A stretch of DNA of 13,065 nucleotides from Bacillota bacterium (GTDB lineage Bacteria > Bacillota > Clostridia > Lachnospirales > Lachnospiraceae): NCBI GenBank assembly GCA_023443225.1, contig JAEZVF010000092.1, positions 1 to 13,065 of the forward strand. The letters are read 5' to 3'. The first letter of the stretch is position 1; each line of letters opens with the position of its first letter. The position numbers and the translations under genes are program-made. This document shows positions 1-6,876 of the stretch, in pieces. A model generated the notes under the pieces. The model saw only the letters and a program-made list of their open reading frames with translations. It searched no databases and was not told the DNA's origin.

Positions 1-1
1 T

Positions 2-133
2 ATAATGGACATAATATGTGGTGAGGACGGTGAATTTATGAAGCAAGAAGATTTGACTTTAAAATCGGGGAATCAATATTGTAGAGAAGCTATACCTTTT
101 GGGCATCCTTTTTACCCACTCGAGACATGTTGA
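2..133 (+). CDS. C-terminal part or short ORF, unidentified, open at left edge
   Basis: The reading frame is open at the left edge. It has an ATG at position 5 and ends at TGA 131-133, giving 42 residues from that ATG and ending in HPFYPLETC. The upstream sequence is outside the window, so I cannot tell whether the ATG is the true start or an internal Met of a longer gene. Two terminator-like hairpins follow within about 130 bases, which fits the end of a transcription unit. I do not recognise the family. The segment to its right is non-coding, so this is probably the last gene of whatever element lies to the left. Confidence is low because the piece is short. Confidence 0.3.
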   Translation: MMDIICGEDGEFMKQEDLTLKSGNQYCREAIPFGHPFYPLETC

Positions 134-184
134 GCGGTGATAATGATGACGTATTGTGGTTTGGATAAGAAAAGTAGGGGTTAG

Positions 185-206
185 ACCACAAGATGTTGTG
201 GTTTTT
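185..206 (+). terminator. Rho-independent terminator-like hairpin
   Basis: A perfect 7-bp stem (ACCACAA at 185-191 with TTGTGGT at 196-202) closes on a GATG loop and is followed by a run of T. It lies about 50 bases after the stop of the left-edge ORF. Confidence 0.5.
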
Positions 207-221
207 GATTGGAAAATGAGC

Positions 222-263
222 AAAAAACGGGGCTAAAAAATACGATTTTTAGCCCCGTTTTTT
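222..263. terminator. Strong, probably bidirectional terminator
   Basis: This is a long, almost perfect inverted repeat. The left arm is A-rich with a core CGGGGCT (about 228-234), and the right arm is AGCCCCG followed by seven or more T. The GC core is flanked by A on the left and T on the right, so it should terminate transcription from both directions. It insulates the left-edge gene from the cargo region. Confidence 0.85.
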
Positions 264-421
264 TGGCTCTTCCACGGATGACATAGGATAGTTGAAGGCA
301 AAATCAGTCCAAAGTGCTTTTATAGATATGGAAAAGGATGGGATATTCATCGGCAAGGAGAACACTTGAATGGCATTTAAGAGGTCCACTTTCGCTTAAA
401 ATATAAGCTACAGACATGACT
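264..421 (+). other. No intact gene; possible coding relic
   Basis: Short open stretches occur in different frames. One runs from a TTG at 292 to TGA 367-369 and contains SAFIDMEKDGIFIGKE. In another frame an ATG near 338 leads into EWHLRGPLSLKI and a stop near 406. The two overlap out of frame, and neither has a convincing ribosome site. This looks like the decayed end of a gene, but I cannot name the family. Confidence 0.25.
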
Positions 422-484
422 GCTTGTGGCTATTATTTTCACTTATAGGATGGGACACTTGGTAAATCAGAGATAGATATTAAA

Positions 485-514
485 AGGCATGTTTTCAGTG
501 GTGAGAATGTGCCT
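485..514 (+). terminator. Hairpin conserved between repeats A and B
   Basis: AGGCATGTTTTC (485-496) pairs with GAGAATGTGCCT (503-514) if G-U pairs are allowed, and T-rich sequence follows. The matching hairpin in repeat B (11325-11353) has a different left arm that still pairs through G-U changes. The retained pairing suggests that the RNA structure matters. A terminator is the simplest reading; a structured leader RNA is possible. Confidence 0.45.
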
Positions 515-575
515 TATTTAATTTGCCGTTTTCATGGCTGATTGTGTATTATTGAAGATATGTAAAGGTGACAAT

Positions 576-605
576 TTGACATTATAATTTGCAAATATCT
601 GTAAT
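576..605 (+). promoter_or_regulatory. Candidate sigma-A type promoter within repeat A
   Basis: A consensus TTGACA (-35) is followed after 18 bases by TGTAAT, one mismatch from TATAAT. It points toward the cargo genes that start at 1035. It lies 430 bases upstream of the first cargo gene, so the transcript would have a long leader. In AT-rich DNA such matches also arise by chance. Confidence 0.3.
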
Positions 606-748
606 ACGAGACAATGAGGATAAAGATATTTAGGGTAATAAATATCCCGATTTACATTATGGAGAAGAATATGATAATAGAATAATGAATTACGATTATT
701 TAATTGAATAATTTTACAATTTGTCATAAAATGAAATAAAGTATTGAA

Positions 749-1034
749 GTTATTTATTTAGGTCGCAAGAAATATTTGAAGAGGGTGATATTTTTGAAAA
801 CTCAGTGTCGCAAATCATGCAATAACTACGGGGGATGGAACGACATATAAGGTAGTTGTATTTATATAATATTTCTAATGTAGTAAGAAATTATTTAGAA
901 CTTTAGAGAATATGTAAATGGGGCTTTTGGGTGAAGGAAAAGAAAACAGAGTATGTTATAGCAATAATGGGAAACAGAGTAGGTTTTATGCTAATGATTG
1001 TAAACAAAAAAATAAATATTAGCAGAGGTATAAT
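749..1034 (+). other. Gene-free leader with two doubtful mini-ORFs
   Basis: An 18-codon ORF runs from a TTG at 794 to TAA 848-850 and begins KTQCRKSCNNYGGW. It has a good ribosome site, GAGGGTGAT, at 781-789. A 38-codon ORF from GTG 931 to TAG 1045-1047 overlaps the start of the next gene and has only a weak ribosome site. Neither is recognised. The first could be a truncated gene or a leader peptide, and the second is probably chance. No hairpin terminator is evident here. Confidence 0.25.
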
Positions 1035-1967
1035 ATGTGTGAGCTAGATATATTAGGAGATGCTTTGCATCGATATGGTTTAACAGGTGCAAAAGCTGAG
1101 TTAATCCGCCATAACGAAAATATGACTTACTGCATTGACGATAAGTTTCTGTTGAGAATACATAAATCAAAAATCGGATTTACCACAGTACCGTTTTATA
1201 AAGATATCGATATTATTAAAAATCGTGAGAATGAGCTTAAATTTTTAGAACATCTAAAATCCAGTGGCTTGTATGTGCAATCACCAATTAAGAATAATGA
1301 TAATGAACTTGTTACAGTGTTAAGGGACGGCACTGTTGTAACAATGCTTACATGGCTTCCGGGCAGAATTCTAGACAAAAGTGAATTGTCCGAAGCACTT
1401 GGGTATAAATTAGGTGAGATGCTGGGAAAGGTTCATATGGCTGCAAAAGGCTACAACGCCGATTACTCTTTAATATATGATAAGAATTTATGTCAAAGGT
1501 TACAAGAGATTCTTTTTAATTTGCTTAAGAATGAACGACTTGATAATAAATATTATACAATCATGACTGATTCTTTGGAGTTAATTGGTGATAAATTAAA
1601 GCATTCAGAAGCTGAATATATTCTTGTACACTCTGACTTATCATTATCAAATATTTTGATTACTAATGATGGGCTAATACCGATCGATTTCTCTTTATTC
1701 GGATATAGTACTGCTATGCTGGATTTCGGTAGCATTTATTGCTTTGTAGATGAAATAAATTGTAGAATTAGTATATTAAAAGCCTATGAAGAAACAACTG
1801 GTTGCAAGGTTAATACTGATGAAATTGATATCTATTTTGCATTACAAATTTTATTGGGCATAGTATTGCATTACGAATTGTGGATTGACGAAGATTGGTT
1901 TTGTAATAGATTGCCAGAATGGTGCGATGAAACATTCATACCACTACTAAAAAAATATAGGAGATGA
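1035..1967 (+). CDS. APH-fold phosphotransferase (aminoglycoside/choline kinase-like), 310 aa
   Basis: This is a small-molecule kinase of the aminoglycoside phosphotransferase (APH) superfamily. Such enzymes use ATP to phosphorylate hydroxyl groups on antibiotics or metabolites in the cytoplasm. The catalytic loop is HSDLSLSN (H199, D201, N206), matching the family's HxDxxxxN pattern with Ser in place of the usual Gly. The metal-binding Asp is D218 in IDFS. The N-terminal lobe carries FLLRIHK (the beta strand with the ATP Lys or Arg), and ENELKFLEHL supplies the conserved helix Glu. Length is normal for the superfamily. The start ATG has AGAGGT upstream at good spacing. Substrate cannot be read from sequence; it is not close enough to a named resistance class for me to call a symbol. 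It is the first cargo gene after repeat A, and a CCNRTTATATTTA motif lies 81 bases after its stop. Confidence 0.85.
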   Translation: MCELDILGDALHRYGLTGAKAELIRHNENMTYCIDDKFLLRIHKSKIGFTTVPFYKDIDIIKNRENELKFLEHLKSSGLYVQSPIKNNDNELVTVLRDGTVVTMLTWLPGRILDKSELSEALGYKLGEMLGKVHMAAKGYNADYSLIYDKNLCQRLQEILFNLLKNERLDNKYYTIMTDSLELIGDKLKHSEAEYILVHSDLSLSNILITNDGLIPIDFSLFGYSTAMLDFGSIYCFVDEINCRISILKAYEETTGCKVNTDEIDIYFALQILLGIVLHYELWIDEDWFCNRLPEWCDETFIPLLKKYRR

Positions 1968-2041
1968 AATTAATCTGGGTTAATGTATAAGTTAAAAATT
2001 ATTATTTCGATCACAAAATTAATAAATTGAGAAGTTAAAGT

Positions 2042-2060
2042 GGGCTTCCCATTATATTTA
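2042..2060 (+). repeat. Recurrent 3' motif, copy 1
   Basis: GGGCTTCCCATTATATTTA lies about 75 bases after the stop of the first phosphotransferase gene. The core CCCATTATATTTA matches the consensus CCNRTTATATTTA found at four other places, each downstream of a cargo gene. Nearby bases are AT-rich and non-coding. Confidence 0.5.
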
Positions 2061-2151
2061 AAACAACCGGAAGAGTAAAAAGTCTTGATTAATGTGCAGT
2101 TAATGGTAATAATGAACTGAAATTATTTATTTTAGTGATGGGAGATATAAA

Positions 2152-3066
2152 ATGAGGGAAATACCTTTATACAATACTTTTAAGAAGATTAAACCGATAA
2201 AGAAAGGAATGTCAGGTGACAAGAAGTATTATATTGAAGATGACAATGGAAAACATTTTCTGCTTCGTGTTGCAGAATTTGCTGAATATGAACAGAAAAA
2301 AGCTGAATTTGAATTAATAAAAAATATGAATAGCCTTGATATCCCAATGCCTTTTCCTATTGATTTTGGTTTTTGTGATGACGGAAAAAGTGTATATACT
2401 TTACTCAGTTGGGTTGAGGGCGAAGAAGTCGAAACCACTTTATCAAAACTTATAGATAAGGAGCAATATAAGTTAGGCATACAATCTGGAGAAATTCTAC
2501 ATAAAATTCATGGATTACCAGCCCCTAATGGAAGTGATAATTGGTCATTACGTTATTCTACCGTCATCGATGAACGATTAGAAGCATTTCGTTCTGAAGG
2601 TGTACCATTCGAAGGTGATGAAATCATTTTAAACTATCTTGATACAAATAAAGACTTATTGAGAGAAAGACCACAATGTTACCATCACGGTGATTATCAT
2701 ATGGGTAATATGATAAAATCCAACGATGGAAGCCTTTATGTTATTGATTGGCATACAGTCGATTTTAATAATTATGGAGATCCATGGTATGAATTTAATC
2801 GTATAGGTATGGAATTCCCAGCATTTGCATCGGGGCAAATTGATGGTTATTTTAACAATAAACCTCCAGAAGAATTTTGGAAGTTATTAGCATATTACTT
2901 ATCGGCAAGTGCAATAACTTCTATTGTATGGTCAAAATATTTTGCACCAGAGAGTTTAAGTTCCATATTGAAATTAAATAAAGATATTCTTTATTGGTTT
3001 AACGATATGAAAAATAATGTTCCGATATGGTATTGTACGGAATTTAAAGAGAATATAAGAAATTAG
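2152..3066 (+). CDS. APH-family phosphotransferase, 304 aa
   Basis: This second, clearly different APH-superfamily kinase lies in the same orientation as the first. The catalytic loop is HGDYHMGN (H179, D181, N186), a canonical HGDxHxxN motif, and the metal-binding Asp is D199 in VIDWH. The N-terminal lobe has FLLRVAEF and EFELIKNM, as expected for the ATP-binding strand and helix. The C-terminal helical region (about 210-300) is complete, so the enzyme looks intact. A GGGAG ribosome site sits 7 to 8 bases before the ATG. Sequence features resemble the broad aminoglycoside/macrolide phosphotransferase group, but the substrate is not determined. The spacing of about 180 bases from the first kinase and the separate 3' motif argue for independent acquisition rather than recent tandem duplication. 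Confidence 0.87.
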   Translation: MREIPLYNTFKKIKPIKKGMSGDKKYYIEDDNGKHFLLRVAEFAEYEQKKAEFELIKNMNSLDIPMPFPIDFGFCDDGKSVYTLLSWVEGEEVETTLSKLIDKEQYKLGIQSGEILHKIHGLPAPNGSDNWSLRYSTVIDERLEAFRSEGVPFEGDEIILNYLDTNKDLLRERPQCYHHGDYHMGNMIKSNDGSLYVIDWHTVDFNNYGDPWYEFNRIGMEFPAFASGQIDGYFNNKPPEEFWKLLAYYLSASAITSIVWSKYFAPESLSSILKLNKDILYWFNDMKNNVPIWYCTEFKENIRN

Positions 3067-3082
3067 CAATTATACCCAATAG

Positions 3083-3103
3083 TTGGATTTCCTATTATAT
3101 TTA
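3083..3103 (+). repeat. Recurrent 3' motif, copy 2
   Basis: The core CCTATTATATTTA (3091-3103) lies 24 bases after the stop of the second phosphotransferase. It is preceded by a small inverted repeat CCAA-TAG-TTGG (3076-3086). The downstream flank resembles the flank of copy 3, including a shared AAATTTGAA word. Confidence 0.5.
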
Positions 3104-3124
3104 TTGCCTAATGTAGTTGAGTAA

Positions 3125-3168
3125 AAGAAAAATTTGAATTTGTCGAGTTGGTGAATTCAATTTTTCTT
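3125..3168. repeat. 15-bp inverted repeat after motif copy 2
   Basis: The left arm begins AAGAAAAATT (3125-3134) and continues to 3140 with one bulged T. It pairs with AATTCAATTTTTCTT (3154-3168), giving a 15-bp stem and a 13-base loop. Part of the left arm, AAAAATTTGAATTTGT (3128-3143), recurs exactly at 6218-6233. It could terminate transcription weakly (the 3' side is TTTTTCTT) or be part of a cassette-end structure. The interval from 3067 to 3353 has no credible gene. Confidence 0.5.
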
Positions 3169-3353
3169 AACTATAACAAAATTTTATTTGTTCCGTTTTT
3201 TCATACCGCTAACATAAAGTTGAGTGGCAATTGGTGGATCTTCGTTCAAGGCAGGTCAGGAAAACCAGCTAAGCCATTCGCATATGAGTTGAATAGTCAA
3301 GTACCTACACTGATGGTGGCAGAGAAATAATAGGAATTTAGGAAGAAAGGAGA

Positions 3354-3389
3354 ATGATTGCATTATCTTTGATAGTTGCAATGGCGTAA
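3354..3389 (+). promoter_or_regulatory. Possible 11-codon leader peptide coupled to the PIN gene
   Basis: A strong ribosome site (GAAAGGAG, about 3345-3352) is followed almost at once by ATG 3354, which opens a frame encoding MIALSLIVAMA and stops at TAA 3387-3389. The PIN gene's ATG at 3394 follows four bases after that stop and has no ribosome site of its own. This fits translational coupling through a short leader. The SD-to-ATG gap of about one base is unusually short. A TTG at 3376 in the PIN frame is a less likely start. Confidence 0.35.
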
Positions 3390-3393
3390 AAGA

Positions 3394-5220
3394 ATGATAA
3401 AGTATCCGTTAAACGTTACAATAGATACTAATGTATTTGAAGCAAACAAATTTGACTTTGGTACAGATAGTACGATGAGCTTACTTGTTAAAAATGTTCA
3501 AAATGGAAAAATTAAGCTCGTACTAAGCAATATTGTAATAAGCGAAGTAGAAAAACATATATGCCGATGCACTGACGACGTATGCGGAAAAGCAAGAAAG
3601 TTAAGAAAAGAATATTTGGATATACTTCCAGAACAGTACTTAGCTGATATTGGAATGGGTATATATGTTCAAATACCCGATAAGAAAACTATTCATCAAA
3701 GCGCAAAAGACGTATTTTCAAAATTTTTGGAGGATTGTAAGGTTGAAAGACTTGATACGGGTAGCATAAACCTTGAAGTAATCCTAGAAGATTATTTTGC
3801 TGTTCGTCCACCTTTTGAGAATAGTGAGAAAAAGAGAAAAGAATTTCCTGATGCATTTATTGCCGAAGAGATTAGAAAACGCTTCGGTAGCGATGAGATT
3901 GTAGCAATCATTAGTCAGGATAATGGTTTCAAAAAAGCGTGTACCAAAAGTAAAAACCACTTGTTCTTTTCTTCATTGGGAGACCTTTTTAATGCGTTAA
4001 GTAAAAACGAAGAAGAATACACAGCTGCACTCGAGCTAATAAAGAGTAATAATGATTCTATCATCCAGACAATTAAGAGAATGATTGATAATAGCTGTGT
4101 TGAAGTTCATGGATTATCATATGATCGAGATGGTATTGCCGATGGGCATGATTATGAAGAGACATATTTAGAGCATTGCTATCTGTCAGGTATGAGGCTT
4201 CATACAATAGATGATATAGATGGAGATATAATCACAGCATCATTATGGATTCATGGAAATATGGATGTGAATTGTTATTTTGAAGATTTTGACAATGCCC
4301 CTTGGGATTCCGAGGAAAAAGAATATGTTTTTGTTGAGGTGAGACATATTTTGGAAAAGCATAATGCAAGATTTGCTTGTAGAATTGAACTTAATAGCAA
4401 AACGGAAGAAATAAGAGTATTGCCTTTCAAAATTGTGTTAGGAGGAGATTCAAGAAAAAGCAGAGTTGAAATTGACGATGAGCAAGAAGCTTTGTACAGA
4501 GAACTTGAGGATGTCGATAGGGAAGAAATGGGGTTTTTACCGTTATCACAATATAGTGATATGTTAGAAAATGACTTGAATGAATCGAATATGGCGCAAG
4601 CAATGTTTAAATTGTTTGAGCAGTATAATGATATTTCATCATGTTATGAAGAATTAACAATTTTGTATGATGATATTTGTACCCAGGCAAAGAGCGATGT
4701 GGAAGAGGATGATGCTAAAGCATTTATTACTGCCCTTTCATATGAAAAGAGTATTCCAATTGATTTTTCTGAAAAAGACACTGACGAATTACTGGATGAA
4801 ATTAGAGCATGGTTGGATGGTAAATTTGATATGGTATCCGAGAAGATGGAGAGAAAACTTCCTGACTGTATTGAGTATGGGGAAAACATAAGCATTTTAG
4901 GTAAAAATTGTAGAGTTTATACTTTGTCCCTTGATGAACTTCATGGAACACCGGAAGCTGGTTCAGAAGAACAGATAGAAGTTTCTCTTTTGTCGGATAA
5001 AGAAATACTTGCAAGAGGCTATGTCAAACTTACAGTTGGTTATCTTGACTTTGACGAAGATGGTGGAGCATCAGATGGCATTGAGGATAGCATTGATTAT
5101 GAAGTGGACGATGTTTTGGATGCTCTAAAAGATTTGATCTCAGATTTAAAAGAGGAACTTGTTAATGAACAGGAACTTGCGAACTCTCTCGAGAATTGCT
5201 TGAAGCAGAAAAACGGGTAA
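3394..5220 (+). CDS. Large PIN-domain protein, probable ribonuclease, 608 aa
   Basis: The N-terminal 190 or so residues form a PIN-like nuclease domain, a fold that cuts RNA with metal ions held by acidic residues. From the ATG at 3394 the candidate catalytic acids are D11 (IDTNVF), E51 (VISEVEKH), D153 (FPDAFIAEEI) and D176 (SQDNGFKKA). The spacing resembles the DUF4935-type PIN group rather than small VapC toxins. The remaining 400 residues are acidic and unrecognised. They include a segment with Trp and many Asp/Glu (about 260-300), and the C-terminus reads as a helical, Asp/Glu-rich tail. There is no signal peptide or membrane segment, so the protein is cytosolic. The start could also be TTG 3376, six codons upstream. 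No antitoxin-sized partner sits beside it, so a solitary RNase or defence role is an inference. Confidence 0.75.
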   Translation: MIKYPLNVTIDTNVFEANKFDFGTDSTMSLLVKNVQNGKIKLVLSNIVISEVEKHICRCTDDVCGKARKLRKEYLDILPEQYLADIGMGIYVQIPDKKTIHQSAKDVFSKFLEDCKVERLDTGSINLEVILEDYFAVRPPFENSEKKRKEFPDAFIAEEIRKRFGSDEIVAIISQDNGFKKACTKSKNHLFFSSLGDLFNALSKNEEEYTAALELIKSNNDSIIQTIKRMIDNSCVEVHGLSYDRDGIADGHDYEETYLEHCYLSGMRLHTIDDIDGDIITASLWIHGNMDVNCYFEDFDNAPWDSEEKEYVFVEVRHILEKHNARFACRIELNSKTEEIRVLPFKIVLGGDSRKSRVEIDDEQEALYRELEDVDREEMGFLPLSQYSDMLENDLNESNMAQAMFKLFEQYNDISSCYEELTILYDDICTQAKSDVEEDDAKAFITALSYEKSIPIDFSEKDTDELLDEIRAWLDGKFDMVSEKMERKLPDCIEYGENISILGKNCRVYTLSLDELHGTPEAGSEEQIEVSLLSDKEILARGYVKLTVGYLDFDEDGGASDGIEDSIDYEVDDVLDALKDLISDLKEELVNEQELANSLENCLKQKNG

Positions 5221-5535
5221 TTAATCTGAATTATGAACCAGAAGGATTTGATGATAGTATATTAAACATTATTGATTGGGATAATCCTGGCTGACCAATT
5301 TCGCTCCAGTAAGGAAGAACGATTGGCTTTCTATAGCGAGGGCAAAAGATTACGTCTATTGGTAAGAAGGGAGTAAAGAAAGACTTTGAGGTTGTTATTT
5401 GTCTTGATTGGATCAATTCAGAAATAAAATAACACTTTGGAATCTTAGTCAATCGTATTTCGTGCTGAATAAGAAATTTTAGTTTGTTCGCTCAGTGATA
5501 GCATAAAAATTGATATTTTATCTATGTAAAGAACT
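5221..5535 (+). other. Gene-free interval with probable coding relics
   Basis: Protein-like stretches appear in changing frames with no intact gene. One contains EPEGFDDSILNIIDWDNPG before a stop at about 5294. Another includes FRSSKEERLAFYSEGKRLR (about 5297-5357), and a third has KDFEVVICLDWINSEIK ending near 5431. The pattern fits a frameshifted gene that once followed the PIN gene, but the family is not recognisable to me. Confidence 0.35.
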
Positions 5536-5586
5536 CTACAACTTCCAGTTTGCAAGGTGTTGTAGCTTCCGATTATATTTAATAAG
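5536..5586 (+). repeat. Recurrent 3' motif, copy 3, with hairpin
   Basis: CTACAAC (5536-5542) and GTTGTAG (5559-5565) form a perfect 7-bp stem, followed directly by CTTCCGATTATATTTAATAAG (5566-5586). The core CCGATTATATTTA matches the shared consensus. The downstream flank has GACAAATTTGAACTT (5601-5615), which resembles the word after copy 2. Confidence 0.55.
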
Positions 5587-5646
5587 TTATGAGAAAGAAA
5601 GACAAATTTGAACTTATATGTTTGAGTGGCAAGGAGAAAAGACTAG

Positions 5647-6210
5647 ATGAAATCATTGTTAAAATCAACATTAAACACACGTGCATTGCCAATTGGTGGC
5701 ATGCGATACATAAGAAGTGACGTACCAGTGCATATAACAGAAGAAGAGATTCAGTGGTTATTGGATAATGATATAACCACGCTTATGGATCTACGCTCTG
5801 CGCAGGAACTAGAACGTAATCCATGTTCATTACGGAAATTAGCAGGATTTACCTATCATCATCTCCCAGTAACGGGTGGTGGAGATACGCCTAAATCCAG
5901 AGCGCATCTTCATGAAGTCTACCGTAGTATGGTGGATGAACAGATGGACATTATTCTGGATACTATACTTAATGCTCCATCAAATGTAATGTATTTTTGC
6001 ACAGCAGGGAAGGACAGGACTGGGACGGTATCTGCGCTACTACTGAAACGTCTTGGAGTCTCTGTTGATGTCATTGTGGATGATTATATGAAGTCAAAGG
6101 AAAATTTGATAGATATGCTTACCGAATATGTGAAGGCTCACCCGGAAGTGGATATAGATATAATAATCCCACAGGAAGAGAATATATGGACTATATTAGA
6201 AAAGCTGTAG
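5647..6210 (+). CDS. Tyrosine/serine phosphatase-like protein, 187 aa
   Basis: This is a cysteine-dependent phosphatase of the tyrosine-phosphatase fold. The P-loop is CTAGKDRTG with nucleophile C118 and R124, matching the C(x)5R signature. N-terminal landmarks typical of the Y_phosphatase3-like group are YIRSDVP (about 22-28), EEEIQWLLDNDI and the strand TTLMDLRSAQELERNP. The domain fills the whole protein, and at 187 residues it is shorter than the usual 240-260 of the larger family members, but nothing essential seems lost. AAGGAG lies about 10 bases before the ATG. There is no signal peptide, so it probably acts in the cytoplasm on phosphoproteins or small phosphate esters. It stands alone with motif copy 3 just upstream. 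Confidence 0.85.
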   Translation: MKSLLKSTLNTRALPIGGMRYIRSDVPVHITEEEIQWLLDNDITTLMDLRSAQELERNPCSLRKLAGFTYHHLPVTGGGDTPKSRAHLHEVYRSMVDEQMDIILDTILNAPSNVMYFCTAGKDRTGTVSALLLKRLGVSVDVIVDDYMKSKENLIDMLTEYVKAHPEVDIDIIIPQEENIWTILEKL

Positions 6211-6217
6211 ATGGAAT

Positions 6218-6233
6218 AAAAATTTGAATTTGT
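6218..6233 (+). repeat. 16-base word shared with 3128-3143
   Basis: AAAAATTTGAATTTGT begins eight bases after the phosphatase stop and is identical to the arm of the inverted repeat after motif copy 2. The partner arm and the TTATATTTA core are missing here, so this may be a degraded cassette junction. Confidence 0.4.
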
Positions 6234-6245
6234 GTGAGGGATAAT

Positions 6246-6314
6246 ATGCTTACTTTAAGTCGCTATACAAATCTAAGGGCTGTGCATATGATAAAGGATG
6301 GACAGATAGCATAA
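6246..6314 (+). CDS. Possible 22-aa small ORF
   Basis: An ATG follows a GAGGG ribosome site (6236-6240) and opens a 22-codon frame beginning MLTLSRYTNLRAV, ending at TAA 6312-6314. It may be the start of a truncated gene or a leader. There is no recognisable family, and the start context is the only support. Confidence 0.2.
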   Translation: MLTLSRYTNLRAVHMIKDGQIA

Positions 6315-6372
6315 TTATTGGATAATTGCATTTATTAAACTCCAAAAATAAATTGAGAAAGGGGTAAATATA

Positions 6373-6876
6373 TTGATACAAAAAGAAAAAAATAAATTAC
6401 CTGATGAATTGAGAGGAAGAAGTATAGAGAAGAAGGTAATACCTACTGTATGTAATTTGAAAAATATGATTAACAGACTGGTTGATTTGGGAGGAGACAC
6501 ATCACAATTAAAACAATGGGAAAAGAGAAGTTATAAAGCGTATTTAACTGATGGTATTAAAAATAGGATACTATTATCTCAACCAGAATTATGGAAAGAT
6601 ATTATTAGAGGTCATATTCTTTCATGTAGGCCGGTTGATCTTGGTGCAAGTGTTATTGATATTTATTTGGTTGCATATGTAGCTGAAAACTATGGATTAG
6701 GAAAAGAAAGATTTTATAAATATATAAAAGATCATGGAATAAGCGATAAAGACAATTCTGCTCAGGCAATATGGCAGGTTGGCAAAGGGGATGGAATTTA
6801 CCTTGGAATTTTAAATGAAGATGGCAGTGTAAAAGACTGGAATTTTATGAGACGTTGGATTGAAGGGCTGCTTTAA
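6373..6876 (+). CDS. Unknown protein, 167 aa, possibly 3'-truncated
   Basis: I do not recognise this family. The start is TTG, supported by GAAAGGGG about 9 bases upstream; no in-frame ATG lies nearby. The protein is soluble and basic at the N-terminus (IQKEKNKLPDELRGRSIEKK), with a predicted helical middle (YLVAYVAENYGLGKERFYKYI) and a C-terminal YLGILNEDGSVKDW stretch. Its stop codon TAA (6874-6876) lies inside sequence that on the other strand encodes the end of a tyrosine recombinase remnant, so the native C-terminus may have been replaced at that junction. It might belong with the unknown gene at 7200, from which the remnant separates it. Confidence 0.6.
   Translation: MIQKEKNKLPDELRGRSIEKKVIPTVCNLKNMINRLVDLGGDTSQLKQWEKRSYKAYLTDGIKNRILLSQPELWKDIIRGHILSCRPVDLGASVIDIYLVAYVAENYGLGKERFYKYIKDHGISDKDNSAQAIWQVGKGDGIYLGILNEDGSVKDWNFMRRWIEGLL

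Larger units (their letters stand above)
422..748 (+). repeat. Repeat A: left copy of a diverged direct repeat
   Basis: This non-coding block is homologous, in the same order and orientation, to the block at 11266-11503. Shared words in order are GCTTGTGGCT (422-431), ACTTATAGG (441-449), CACTTGGTAAA (456-466), GAGAATGTGCCT (503-514), an ATAATGAATTACG-like arm (682-694), and CAATTTGTCATAAAAT (from 718). Copy A is about 90 bases longer, mostly between the GAGAATGTGCCT hairpin and the second arm. Both copies end just before a block of unrelated AT-rich cargo genes. A promoter-like pair, TTGACA (576-581) and TGTAAT (600-605) with an 18-base spacer, lies inside this copy only. Confidence 0.8.

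Noticed and set aside
518..727. Minus-strand ORF in repeat A with N-terminus similar to a minus-strand ORF in repeat B (11123-11485)
   Set aside because: The similarity (an MxNCxIIQLN-like start) follows from the DNA repeat itself. Neither ORF has a ribosome site, the similarity fades after the first residues, and both run through the conserved hairpins.
3076..3103. Classical integron attC site at motif copy 2 (GTTGGAT fits GTTRRRY)
   Set aside because: The complementary RYYYAAC box is not found at the right place, and the other motif copies lack the GTTRRRY box. No integron integrase is present.
3148..3330. 60-codon plus-strand ORF between the second kinase and the PIN gene
   Set aside because: It starts with TTG inside an inverted repeat, has no ribosome site, and its composition shows no domain. 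I treat the interval as non-coding.
4644..5014. Several ORFs on both strands inside the PIN gene
   Set aside because: They are shadows of the long PIN reading frame, without ribosome sites or protein-like composition.
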